This document shows, piece after piece, positions 8,620-16,581 of a stretch of 33,325 nt of DNA. The position numbers were made by a program, and so were the translations under genes. How positions within the stretch are numbered: the first letter of the stretch is position 1; each line of letters begins with the position of its first letter. This DNA is from Aphodoplasma sp045592745 (GTDB lineage Bacteria > Bacillota > Clostridia > UBA1381 > UMGS1253), in contig JAZNVH010000019.1 of assembly GCA_045592745.1 (NCBI GenBank), forward strand, positions 1 through 33,325, given 5' to 3'. Below the pieces are notes generated by a model. It saw only the letters and a list, made by a program, of their open reading frames with translations, ran no database searches and was not told the DNA's origin.

Positions 8620-9438
8620 ATGGACAGCGAAAAAAAATCAATATTTGGATATAAGACAGTAGATTTTCACGCCCACGCATTTGCGGACAAAATCGCCGAA
8701 AAAGCGGCTGAAAACTTAGAAGTCTACTATAAAATGCCTCTTGTAGCAAAAGGACATTTCTCGACACTTTTAGAACGTGCAAAAGAAGCAAATATTGACA
8801 AGCTTGTAATTCATTCAACAGCTACAAAGGCTGCGCAGGTTGAAAGCGCAAATAACTATGCCATCTCTCTTATAAACGAAAATCCCGATATGCTTATCGG
8901 TTTTGGCACAATACATCCCGATTATGAGGATTACAAAAATGAGCTTGTTCGCATAAAAGAGCTTGGTCTTCGCGGTATAAAGCTGCACGCAGACTTTCAG
9001 GAATTTAATCTTGATACAAAAAAGATGTTCCCGATATACGAACAAATTGTAAATCTTGATTTGCCCATACTTTTTCATATGGGCGACAGAAAATATAACC
9101 GCACAAGCCCAAAGCGTCTTGCAAATGTGCTAAAAACATTTCCAAAAATGACTGCAATCGGCGCACATCTTGGCGGAGTATTTATGTGGGACGAATCAAT
9201 TAAGTATCTTGTGGGTAAAAATCTTTATTTTGATACATCAAGCACGCTCCATGAGCTTTCGAGTGAAAAATTTATGTATATAGTGAGAAATCACGGTGCG
9301 GACAAAATATTGTTTGGAACAGACTATCCCCTCTCCGATTACAAAATCGAATGCGAGCGTTTTAAATCACTTGACCTTACCGAAGAAGAAAAGGAAAATA
9401 TTTTTTATAAAAATGCATATCGTTTGCTTGGACTATGA
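8620..9438 (+). CDS. Metal-dependent hydrolase of the amidohydrolase (Amidohydro_2) family
   Basis: This is a TIM-barrel metallohydrolase of unknown substrate. The N-terminal H-x-H metal motif is at residues 17-19 (DFHAHAF). Later metal or catalytic candidates are His in GIKLHADFQ, His in LFHMGD, His in GAHLGG and Asp in FGTDYPLSDY. The length of 272 residues suits the ACMSD/uronate-isomerase-like small amidohydrolases. It starts at ATG 8620 behind AAGGAG with 11-base spacing, 23 bases after hemW, and is probably the third gene of the lepA operon. The context gives no clear hint of substrate. TatD-type nuclease activity is less likely, because the motif order matches Amidohydro_2 better. Confidence 0.85.
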   Translation: MDSEKKSIFGYKTVDFHAHAFADKIAEKAAENLEVYYKMPLVAKGHFSTLLERAKEANIDKLVIHSTATKAAQVESANNYAISLINENPDMLIGFGTIHPDYEDYKNELVRIKELGLRGIKLHADFQEFNLDTKKMFPIYEQIVNLDLPILFHMGDRKYNRTSPKRLANVLKTFPKMTAIGAHLGGVFMWDESIKYLVGKNLYFDTSSTLHELSSEKFMYIVRNHGADKILFGTDYPLSDYKIECERFKSLDLTEEEKENIFYKNAYRLLGL

Positions 9439-9440
9439 TT

Positions 9441-9471
9441 AAACGGGGTGAGAAAAATCTCACCCTGTTTT
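9441..9471. terminator. Bidirectional terminator between convergent genes
   Basis: A 13-bp stem with one G-T pair joins AAACGGGGTGAGA (9441-9453) and TCTCACCCTGTTT (9458-9470) around an AAAA loop. Poly-T follows on the plus strand (9468-9471) and a shorter T run on the minus strand. The 3' arm contains the last codons and stop of the convergent minus-strand gene. Confidence 0.8.
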
Positions 9472-10212
9472 AAATTCGGTCATGTTCTTCCAATATTTTT
9501 TCGGCATACACGCCATACGCCGCCGCTCATCTATGCGCCCTTCTATCGCTATTGTATCGTAAAACGTTTTCCATAATTTCTGATAATCTTTCTCGTCTGT
9601 TGCGGTGTCCGTTATTTTTTTTACATCAAAAGGCGTTATCATCCACTTTTTACCGTCATAAATCGCTGCAATAAAACGCTTTTGGTCACATATAACCCAA
9701 GGCATACCATAAAGTCTGTCGGCAAAATACGGACATATAAGCTCCAAAACATTGTTATCAGGCTCAATTTGCGAAAACATCACACCATTTCCCATCTGCG
9801 AAAAACGCACAAACTCTCTCATACGCTGTGCCTCGTGAGATACCCTGAGTGCAGTTTTCTTTACGTCCGCCACCCATTTGTTTGACAAAAACATATCGAC
9901 TCTTGCACCCATATTAAATCCTATTTTAAGATAATTAAATATCATTGTTGCTCTGTTTATATCATTTGAAAGATGCACGCGATAGATGTTGAAAAGAGCA
10001 TTTGGCGAAATTTTTTTTAGTACCGCCTCACGTACTGCGCTTGCCTTATCTATGTCAGTTTCTATGGATATTACCCTGCAAAAAAGCTCGCCCTGACATT
10101 CGTTTTCACTCATAATCAGCTTTGGATTTTCGCGGCTGTAATACGCTGTATGCACTGCGCTGAGTATCCCATCAAAGCTGCCATCGTATACATATATAAT
10201 TTCTTCGTTCAT
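9460..10212 (-). CDS. Conserved DNA-metabolism protein, partner of the adjacent radical SAM protein (TIGR03915-like); function unknown
   Basis: The 250-residue protein opens with IYVYDGSFDGILSAVHTAY and has a central LRVSHEAQRMREFVRFSQ block and a distal DRLYGMPWVICDQKR block. I recognise these as the family usually named probable DNA metabolism protein (TIGR03915, from memory), which occurs with the radical SAM family encoded just upstream. In many genomes it is fused to a uracil-DNA-glycosylase-like domain. This copy ends at about 250 residues without one. It starts at ATG 10212, 17 bases after the radical SAM stop, behind GGGGAAG, so the two are co-transcribed. Its stop codon lies within the bidirectional terminator. 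No catalytic motif is obvious. The role in repair or modification is inferred from partnership. Confidence 0.8.
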   Translation of the reverse strand: MNEEIIYVYDGSFDGILSAVHTAYYSRENPKLIMSENECQGELFCRVISIETDIDKASAVREAVLKKISPNALFNIYRVHLSNDINRATMIFNYLKIGFNMGARVDMFLSNKWVADVKKTALRVSHEAQRMREFVRFSQMGNGVMFSQIEPDNNVLELICPYFADRLYGMPWVICDQKRFIAAIYDGKKWMITPFDVKKITDTATDEKDYQKLWKTFYDTIAIEGRIDERRRMACMPKKYWKNMTEFKTG

Positions 10213-10229
10213 TTTCGCTCACTTCCCCG

Positions 10230-11540
10230 TCATACGCTTACAAAATCATTCACTGCTGACTTTACACCATGCGTCACAGACGCAACGTCAAACATCGAAA
10301 GCTGATATGAGCTTTGCTCTTCGATATAACGTTCTTTTGTATCCGCTATAAGATTTTGTATTATAAAATTTTCATTCATTCTAATCTCATCCATATATTT
10401 ACCATTGCATATAATAAAAAATCTTGCACGCTTTAATACAACACCGATTCGTTTTAACGCGTCAAAATCAAGACTTCTGATTTTTCTTGCACTGCGTATA
10501 CGCATCGCACTTTTAACCCCTATTCCCGGCACTCGCAAAAGCATTTCATACGGTGCGGCATTTATTTCTACCGGAAATAAATGAAGATTATTTATCGCCC
10601 AGTTACATTTTGGGTCTAAAACAGTGTCAAAATTCTGATTTTTTTCATTTAATAATTCATCCGCCTCAAAACCATAGTATCTTAGTAGCCAATCTGCCTG
10701 ATAGAGTCTATGCTCACGAAGAAGCGGAGGCTTATCAATAGCAGGTAAAAGCGAGTCTTTGTTTACAGGTACATACGCAGAAAAAAAGACTCTTTTTAAC
10801 GAAAACTTTTTATAAAGGCTATCTGTCAGCGATAATATTTGATAATCAGTTTCACCCGACGCTCCCACTATCATCTGCGTGCTTTGTCCCGCCTGTGCAA
10901 ATGGCGCAGCATATCTGTAACGCACAAGTTCCTGCTTATTTTGCGATATCGTATTACTGATTTGTGCCATAGGGCGAAAGATTGCTTCCTTGTTTTTTTG
11001 CGGTGCAAGTTTTTTAAGCGATTCATTTGACGGAAGCTCAATATTTACGCTTAGTCTGTCGGCAAGATGTCCAAGCCTTTCTACCAAAAGCGGAGATGCA
11101 CCCGGAATCGTTTTTGCATGGATATAGCCATTAAATTTGTACTTATTTCTAAGAATTTCTAACGTTGCGCACAAAAGCTCCATTGTATAGTCAGGATTTT
11201 TTACAACAGCAGAGCTTAGAAACAACCCTTCAATATAGTTTCGTTTATAAAAATTAATTGTCAAATCCGCAAGCTCATCAGGTGTAAATGATGTTCTCGG
11301 CACATCGTTTGAACGTCTGCTTGCACAATATTTGCAATCGTAGATACAGTTGTTTGTAAAGAGCACCTTTAAAAGTGATATACATCTTCCGTCTGCAGAA
11401 AAGCTGTGACAAATTCCACAAGTGCGCGCATTACCCAAAGAGCCGTCACGCTTGTTTGTACGCGTTATCCCGCTCGATGTGCAAGCTGCATCATATTTTG
11501 CCGCATCGCCCAGTATCTTTAATTTTTCTATCAAATCCAT
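10230..11540 (-). CDS. Putative DNA modification/repair radical SAM protein with C-terminal helix-hairpin-helix (TIGR03916-like)
   Basis: The 436-residue protein has a canonical radical SAM motif, C65-x3-C69-x2-C72 (NCIYDCKYC). Before it come extra cysteines at 20, 41, 44 and 53 (CGICHSFSADGRC) that may hold a second metal centre. The barrel continues to about residue 300. A DNA-binding helix-hairpin-helix lies at about 328-353 (LLRVPGIGVKSAMRIRSAR). This architecture matches the family named putative DNA modification/repair radical SAM protein (TIGR03916, from memory), whose chemistry is unknown. The start is ATG 11540 behind AAAGGTGG. The promoter carries a LexA-like palindrome (11606-11623), pointing to DNA-damage induction. 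The next gene is the obligate partner. Confidence 0.85.
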   Translation of the reverse strand: MDLIEKLKILGDAAKYDAACTSSGITRTNKRDGSLGNARTCGICHSFSADGRCISLLKVLFTNNCIYDCKYCASRRSNDVPRTSFTPDELADLTINFYKRNYIEGLFLSSAVVKNPDYTMELLCATLEILRNKYKFNGYIHAKTIPGASPLLVERLGHLADRLSVNIELPSNESLKKLAPQKNKEAIFRPMAQISNTISQNKQELVRYRYAAPFAQAGQSTQMIVGASGETDYQILSLTDSLYKKFSLKRVFFSAYVPVNKDSLLPAIDKPPLLREHRLYQADWLLRYYGFEADELLNEKNQNFDTVLDPKCNWAINNLHLFPVEINAAPYEMLLRVPGIGVKSAMRIRSARKIRSLDFDALKRIGVVLKRARFFIICNGKYMDEIRMNENFIIQNLIADTKERYIEEQSSYQLSMFDVASVTHGVKSAVNDFVSV

Positions 11541-11581
11541 AATTATCCACCTTTGTATAATCGCATATGTGTTCGTTTATT

Positions 11582-11610
11582 AGTATATCACATTCAAAGA
11601 AAAAATGCAA
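11582..11610 (-). promoter_or_regulatory. Sigma-A promoter of the radical SAM pair
   Basis: On the minus strand TTGCAT (11605-11610) and TATACT (11582-11587) are separated by 17 bases, with an extended TG at the -10 (TGATATACT). The -35 box lies within the palindrome at 11606-11623. Confidence 0.7.
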
Positions 11611-11623
11611 ACATTTGTTTGCA
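11606..11623. promoter_or_regulatory. LexA-like operator over the -35 box of the radical SAM pair
   Basis: The perfect palindrome TGCAAAC-ATTT-GTTTGCA contains CAAACATTTGTTTG. Against the Gram-positive LexA/DinR consensus CGAACRNRYGTTYG it matches 12 of 14 positions, by eye. It overlaps the -35 element, a classic repressor position. A weaker CGAAC half-site with a degenerate partner occurs near 11562-11576, downstream of the -10. Binding by LexA is inferred. Confidence 0.55.
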
Positions 11624-11724
11624 AAAATATTATTTTTTTATTTTTAACACATATTGAAAATAAATGCATATTATATAACAGAGTCTAACTCAACAAAATC
11701 ATTTTTATCAGGAGGTTATAAATT

Positions 11725-12564
11725 ATGCATGACAAAATTGTTCCCGGTCCTTTTGATACCAGTGAGCGCCACGATTTTCGTGAGGCTGTATGCATACATA
11801 CCGACAAAATTTACGACCAATGTCGTGACAAGGATTGCCTTACCGATTTAAGAGTTTATCTTACTCCCTATGGTCAGGAGCTTGTCAACAAATCAATAAA
11901 TGTAAAAATACGCAAGGCAGAAATTATCTGGGTTTATTCTGACATTGAAGCAGTTCCCTTTAACCGCGGCTATTACAGCGTAGACTTAAAGTACTTCTTC
12001 AAAATCACACTTGATGTTTTCACAGGCGTTGGAAAGCCCTGCAAGGTTGAAGGTCTTGCCAGCTTTGACAAAAAGGTTATCCTCTTTGGCTCGGAAGGCA
12101 ATGCCAAGGTATTCTCATCAAGCTATCGCAGCGGTGGCATAGACCCGCAGGATTGGCAAAAAACCAATATGCCAAAAGCAATAATAGAGGTAGTAGAGCC
12201 AATAGCTCTTGCAAGCAAGGTTGTTGAGCCGGGCGACAAGTGTTGTTGCTGCTGTGAAGAAACAGATTTGAGCGCAGTTCCTGCCGATATTTGCAACATA
12301 TTTGAAGACAGCTTGGTTTTTGGCGGAGATGACAAACGTGTTTTGGTAACAATAGGTGTTTTCTCTATTGTCAAGCTTGAAAGAAGCGTTCAGCTTCTTA
12401 TTCCTTCATATGACTTCTGTGTACCATGCAAGGAGTGTGTGACTGCAACTGACGAAAACCCATGTGATTTGTTCGAAAGAATAGAATTTCCTGTTGATGA
12501 ATTCTTCCCACCGGCAGCTTTTGACGGCGATACCCCCTCATGCGGTTGTGGCAAAGATAACTAA
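11725..12564 (+). CDS. Cys-rich conserved clostridial protein of unknown function
   Basis: I have seen similar proteins in many Clostridia but know no function. The 279 residues lack a signal peptide or membrane helix. The first 160 residues look like a beta-rich domain (VYLTPYGQELVNKSINVKIRK, then an IIWVYSDIEAVPFNRGYYSVDL segment). Cysteines occur at 23, 33, 38 and 106. A run of five consecutive cysteines lies at 173-177, followed by C190, C232, C235, C238, C247, C273 and C275. The spacing suggests metal binding or disulfide cross-linking, as in some spore coat or sporulation proteins, but that is a guess. The start is ATG 11725 behind a perfect AGGAGG. No convincing sigma-A promoter is visible, so an alternative sigma factor is possible. 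A strong terminator follows. Confidence 0.85.
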   Translation: MHDKIVPGPFDTSERHDFREAVCIHTDKIYDQCRDKDCLTDLRVYLTPYGQELVNKSINVKIRKAEIIWVYSDIEAVPFNRGYYSVDLKYFFKITLDVFTGVGKPCKVEGLASFDKKVILFGSEGNAKVFSSSYRSGGIDPQDWQKTNMPKAIIEVVEPIALASKVVEPGDKCCCCCEETDLSAVPADICNIFEDSLVFGGDDKRVLVTIGVFSIVKLERSVQLLIPSYDFCVPCKECVTATDENPCDLFERIEFPVDEFFPPAAFDGDTPSCGCGKDN

Positions 12565-12592
12565 CATATAGTACAAATCTCCATATAACTAT

Positions 12593-12626
12593 AAAAAGCC
12601 TTCTCTGTAACCGAGAAGGCTTTTTT
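12593..12626. terminator. Strong bidirectional terminator
   Basis: A perfect 13-bp stem pairs AAAAAGCCTTCTC (12593-12605) with GAGAAGGCTTTTT around TGTAACC, with poly-T on the plus strand and the matching poly-A giving a T tract on the minus strand. It serves the Cys-rich gene on the plus strand and the carboxypeptidase (stop at 12634) on the minus strand. Confidence 0.9.
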
Positions 12627-12633
12627 ATATACT

Positions 12634-13779
12634 TTATGCTACACTTTCGAGCCATTTCATTAGTATACGCCCAAAAATTGTACCATAGGTAATCTTTTTT
12701 ACGTCCGAGGCAGAAACTATATCAACCGTTGCAATCTGTCCTGATGAGTCACTGACTATTATTTCACCGATTTTATCCCCCGCTTTTACAGGCGCAGTAA
12801 TATTTTCATAAAATGCAAGCTCACGCGTAATATCTGTGTTTGTTCCCTTTGATGTAAGCGCATCATAATTGTCCTTTGCTACTGCCGCAACACTGTTTTC
12901 TGTGCCGTGCAAAACGCTCACTTCTCCAAGGGCTTCGTCCTTTGTTACAATTCTCTTTACCGCATAGTTTGCAAAACCATAATCAAGCATTTTTGACGCA
13001 TCAGAAAAACGATTTGCAGATGTGGGAGCCGCCATTACGACACATATAAGCTGCATATTGTCCCGCAGTGCACTTCCCGCAAGACAGCAGAGTGCTTTAT
13101 CGGTAGAGCCTGTTTTTAGTCCGTTTGCACCTTTGTAAAAGCGTATAAGTTTGTTTGTGTTGGCAAGCTGAAATTTTCCATCACGAAGACTATCCATCCA
13201 TATCGTCGTATATTCAAAAATTTTAGGATATTTTAATAGCTCGCGCGACATAATCGAAATATCGCGTGCCGATGAATAATGTCCATCAGCATCAAGTCCG
13301 TTTGTATTTACAAAATTTGTGTTGCTCATACCAAGCTCGGTTGCGCGCGTGTTCATCATGGAAACAAACCCTTCCTCGCTTCCTGCAATAAACTCCGCCA
13401 TCGCTACACAAGCATCGTTTCCGCTTGCAACCGCAATTCCTTTTAACAAATCATGTACGCTCATCTCTTCGCCCGTATCAAGAAAAATCGTTGACCCTCC
13501 CATGCTTTTTGCACGCTCACTTGCAACAACGGTGTCTGTAAGTGAAATTTTGCCGCTCTCTATCGCCTCCATAGTAAGAAGCATCGTCATAACCTTTGTG
13601 ACGCTTGCAAGAGGTAGCCTTTCATCAGGATTTTTCTCAAAGAGCACCTTACCGCTGCTTTGCTCGATAAGTATCGCAGATTTTGCCGTAAGTTCAAGTG
13701 CCGGCGTATCAGCATATACGCATATACTACCCATACAAAAACATAAACTTAATATTATTGCCAAAACTTTTTTTAACAA
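12634..13779 (-). CDS. dacF: Second D-alanyl-D-alanine carboxypeptidase (DacF-type)
   Basis: This is a paralogue of the gene at 135-1259 with the same activity: removal of the terminal D-Ala of the peptidoglycan stem. A signal peptide occupies about residues 1-23 (KKVLAIILSLCFCMGSICVYA). The catalytic motifs are SVTK (SxxK), ASGND (SxN) and LKTGSTDKA (KTG). A C-terminal beta domain and a terminal amphipathic helix (FGRILMKWLESVA) follow. The length of 381 residues is normal. The start is TTG at 13779, because GGGAGGG (13787-13793) stands 7 bases upstream and no ATG lies near. That ribosome binding site sits in the 3' arm of a terminator-like hairpin, which suggests limited or regulated translation after read-through from the decarboxylase operon. 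Confidence 0.92.
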   Translation of the reverse strand: MLKKVLAIILSLCFCMGSICVYADTPALELTAKSAILIEQSSGKVLFEKNPDERLPLASVTKVMTMLLTMEAIESGKISLTDTVVASERAKSMGGSTIFLDTGEEMSVHDLLKGIAVASGNDACVAMAEFIAGSEEGFVSMMNTRATELGMSNTNFVNTNGLDADGHYSSARDISIMSRELLKYPKIFEYTTIWMDSLRDGKFQLANTNKLIRFYKGANGLKTGSTDKALCCLAGSALRDNMQLICVVMAAPTSANRFSDASKMLDYGFANYAVKRIVTKDEALGEVSVLHGTENSVAAVAKDNYDALTSKGTNTDITRELAFYENITAPVKAGDKIGEIIVSDSSGQIATVDIVSASDVKKITYGTIFGRILMKWLESVA

Positions 13780-13781
13780 CT

Positions 13782-13835
13782 AAAAACCCTCCCATACATA
13801 ACCTTGTATTACAAGACTATGCATAAGGAGGGTTT
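13782..13835 (-). terminator. Terminator-like hairpin that also contains the ribosome binding site of the second dacF
   Basis: On the minus strand AAACCCTCC (13827-13835) pairs with GGAGGGTTT (13784-13792), and five T follow. Inside, CATAGTCTTGT pairs with ACAAGGTTATG around an AAT loop. The outer 3' arm is the GGGAGGG Shine-Dalgarno of the downstream TTG-started gene. The hairpin could therefore end the decarboxylase transcript and also block translation of dacF. Confidence 0.6.
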
Positions 13836-13859
13836 GTTATTCTGTTTTATGCGCTTTTA

Positions 13860-15266
13860 TCAAACGGGATACGTCTTTGCATCCATATCGATGTATTCAA
13901 CATCAAGCTTGTATTTTTGCGCACGGCGCCACTCAAAGAATTTAACCGCAACAGGTCCGAACAATGCATATGACAACACGTCCTCATCCTGCTCGATAAA
14001 TTCCTTTATCTCGCCTCTAAGCTTCTCAAGTTCAGGCTCAATCTTATCAGCCGGACGACAGGTAATTCTTTCTTCGTCACCGATAATCTTTTTAACCATT
14101 TCATCGCTAATCGGCACAGGTGTCTGTCCGTATTCGCCACGTACTATACCCTTTGTTTCCTTTGAAACCATCTTATAACGCTCGCCTGTAAGTACGTTAA
14201 GCACTGCCTGTGTACCTACAATCTGGCTTGACGGTGTAACAAGCGGAGGATAACCAAGGTCTTCACGCACACGCGGAACCTCTTTTAATACTTCCATAAG
14301 CTTATCCTCTTTACCCTGCTGTTTAAGCTGAGAAACAAGGTTTGAAAGCATACCACCGGGAACCTGATACAAAAGTGTATTTACATCTACTCCCATTACC
14401 TTTGTGCTCATAAGACCTGAATCAAGATATTTTTCGCGAAGCGGTCTGAAATAATCAGCAATCTCTGTCAAAAGCTCCAAATCGTAGCCTGTATCATATG
14501 GCGTTCCCTGAAGTGCTGCAACCATTGACTCTGTTGCAGGCTGTGATGTACCCATAGACATAGGCGACATTGCACAGTCAATAACATCTACACCTGCTTC
14601 AATAGCCTTCATATATGTCATAGAAGCTACACCGCTTGTGTAGTGTGTGTGAAGCTGAACAGGTATTTTCACCTTTTCCTTTATTGATTTTACAAGGTCA
14701 TACGCTGTATAAGGAAGAAGCAAACCTGCCATATCCTTGATGCAAATTGAATCTGCACCCATCTCTTCAAGCTGTTTTGCAAGATTTGCAAAAGACTCGT
14801 TATTATGAACAGGACTTATTGTATATGAAAGCGTTGCCTGAACGTGTGCCTTTGCCTCGTTTGCAGACTTAATTGCTGCCTTGAGGTTTCTCACATCGTT
14901 TAGCGCGTCAAAAATACGAATTATATCGATACCGTTATCAACAGACTTTTTTACAAAGTAATCAACAACATCATCGGCATAGTGCTTATAACCAAGGATA
15001 TTCTGACCTCTGAAAAGCATCTGAAGTGGCGTGTTCTTCGCCTTATCCTTTATTTTGCGAAGTCTTTCCCACGGGTCTTCATTCAAGAAGCGCAGGCACG
15101 CATCAAACGTAGCACCACCCCATGCTTCGAGTGAATTATATCCTACTTTGTCGAGTTTTTCGACTATGGGCAATATCTCATCAGTCGTCATACGAGTAGC
15201 GATAAGCGACTGGTGGGCATCTCTTAATACTGTTTCTGTAATTTTTACAGGTTTTTTTACTGCCAT
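13860..15266 (-). CDS. Oxaloacetate decarboxylase alpha-type / transcarboxylase 5S-type carboxyltransferase without biotin domain
   Basis: This TIM-barrel carboxyltransferase moves CO2 between oxaloacetate (or pyruvate) and carboxybiotin. Diagnostic residues include Asp16 in ETVLRDAHQS, the Lys in SICIKDMAG that becomes carbamylated in the family, and the H-x-H metal pair in VQLHTHYTSG. The 468 residues end after the conserved C-terminal domain and lack the biotinyl domain of classical OadA. Biotin must therefore come from the separate carrier at 16639-17025. The start ATG 15266 follows AAGGAGG. It is the last gene of the decarboxylase operon. PycB (pyruvate carboxylase subunit B) and the transcarboxylase 5S subunit are close alternatives. 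Sequence alone does not decide the direction of the reaction. Confidence 0.88.
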   Translation of the reverse strand: MAVKKPVKITETVLRDAHQSLIATRMTTDEILPIVEKLDKVGYNSLEAWGGATFDACLRFLNEDPWERLRKIKDKAKNTPLQMLFRGQNILGYKHYADDVVDYFVKKSVDNGIDIIRIFDALNDVRNLKAAIKSANEAKAHVQATLSYTISPVHNNESFANLAKQLEEMGADSICIKDMAGLLLPYTAYDLVKSIKEKVKIPVQLHTHYTSGVASMTYMKAIEAGVDVIDCAMSPMSMGTSQPATESMVAALQGTPYDTGYDLELLTEIADYFRPLREKYLDSGLMSTKVMGVDVNTLLYQVPGGMLSNLVSQLKQQGKEDKLMEVLKEVPRVREDLGYPPLVTPSSQIVGTQAVLNVLTGERYKMVSKETKGIVRGEYGQTPVPISDEMVKKIIGDEERITCRPADKIEPELEKLRGEIKEFIEQDEDVLSYALFGPVAVKFFEWRRAQKYKLDVEYIDMDAKTYPV

Positions 15267-15316
15267 ACTATAACCTCCTTTATATTAAGTTAAATATAAA
15301 TATGTCTGTTATCATT

Positions 15317-16549
15317 TTATTTTGCAAACATTGAAAGGAATACGCCCGCTGCTACCGCACTGCCAATAACACCCGCAACGTTCGGGCCCATTGCGTGCAT
15401 AAGAAGGAAGTTTGAAGGATTTTCCTTTTGTCCAACACTTTGCGATACACGTGCAGCCATCGGTACGGCAGATACGCCCGCACTACCGATAAGCGGATTA
15501 ACCTTGCCACCCGTAAAGATATACATAAGCTTTCCAAGCAACACGCCACCCGCTGTACTGATTGCAAATGCAACCAAACCAAGCGCTACAATCATAAGTG
15601 TTTCAAGTGTAAGGAAATTGCTTGCAGTAGCTGTTGCACCAACAGTTACACCAAGGAATATTGTAATGATATTAATTAGCTCATTTTGTGCAGTTTTGCT
15701 TATTCTGTCAACAACACCGCACTCTTTGAACAAGTTACCAAGCATAAGCATACCAACAAGCGGTATAGCATCAGGAATTATAAGACCTACAACAATTGTA
15801 ACAATTATCGGGAAAACAATCTTTTCTGTCTTTGATACCACGCGAAGCTGACCCATTACAACGCTTCTTTCCTTCTTTGTTGTAAGCGCCTTCATAATTG
15901 GCGGCTGAATAATCGGAACAAGAGCCATATACGAATATGCTGCTATTGCGATAGCCGGCAAAAGTGTCGGAGCAAGCGTCTTTGTAACAAATATTGCAGT
16001 AGGGCCATCAGCACCACCGATAATACCGATTGATGCTGCCTCTTCAAAGCCAAACTGTGCCCATCCCATATCGCCAATAAACAAAGCACCAAGGAATGTG
16101 AAAAATACACCAAGCTGTGCAGCTGCGCCGAGCAATATACTCTTAGGATTTGCGATAAGCGGACCAAAGTCTGTCATCGCACCTATACCAAGGAAGATAA
16201 GTGGCGGATAAATACCAAGCTTTACACCAAGGTATAAAAGGTCAAACAAGCCACCCTCGTTTAATACTCTTCCATAATCAATATGTCCGTTTACAAAAAA
16301 CTGCGGATCCGAAAACCACTGCGGATGCATAATTGACGCAGTCTGCGGTAAATTTGCCAAAAGCATACCAAAAGCAATAGGCACAAGCAAAAGTGGTTCA
16401 AACTTTTTAACAATTGCAAGATATAAAAGTACACATGCAATAGCAATCATTATTAATGTCTGCCACCAAATATAAGCCTCAGGATTAAACAATAATGCTA
16501 TACCTGTGCTTTCGGCAAATTTTGTAAAACCATCTATAAAAGTTTGCAC
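15317..16549 (-). CDS. Sodium-translocating decarboxylase beta subunit (OadB/GcdB/MmdB type)
   Basis: This polytopic membrane subunit decarboxylates carboxybiotin and couples the reaction to sodium export. The 410 residues are mostly hydrophobic, with about ten membrane segments. The hallmark conserved stretch is EEAASIGIIGGADGPTAIFV, which contains the Asp essential for Na+ transport in the family. The C-terminus NFLLMHAMGPNVAGVIGSA is equally typical. The start is GTG 16549, behind GGAGTGA (16556-16562) with 6-base spacing. It lies between the biotin carrier and the 5S-type transferase, with a hairpin in the 89-base gap upstream. Confidence 0.93.
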   Translation of the reverse strand: MQTFIDGFTKFAESTGIALLFNPEAYIWWQTLIMIAIACVLLYLAIVKKFEPLLLVPIAFGMLLANLPQTASIMHPQWFSDPQFFVNGHIDYGRVLNEGGLFDLLYLGVKLGIYPPLIFLGIGAMTDFGPLIANPKSILLGAAAQLGVFFTFLGALFIGDMGWAQFGFEEAASIGIIGGADGPTAIFVTKTLAPTLLPAIAIAAYSYMALVPIIQPPIMKALTTKKERSVVMGQLRVVSKTEKIVFPIIVTIVVGLIIPDAIPLVGMLMLGNLFKECGVVDRISKTAQNELINIITIFLGVTVGATATASNFLTLETLMIVALGLVAFAISTAGGVLLGKLMYIFTGGKVNPLIGSAGVSAVPMAARVSQSVGQKENPSNFLLMHAMGPNVAGVIGSAVAAGVFLSMFAK

Positions 16550-16581
16550 AAGTAATCACTCCATTCGATACATTTTTTACT

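Noticed and set aside
11562..11576. Second LexA-like site (CGAAC with a degenerate partner) downstream of the radical SAM -10
   Set aside because: Only one half-site is good. It is mentioned with the main palindrome but not called as an operator.
11641..11690. Sigma-A promoter for the Cys-rich gene (TTGAAA or TTAACA with several TATA-like boxes)
   Set aside because: The possible -35/-10 pairs have spacings of 14 or 19 bases, or a weak -10. No pair is convincing.
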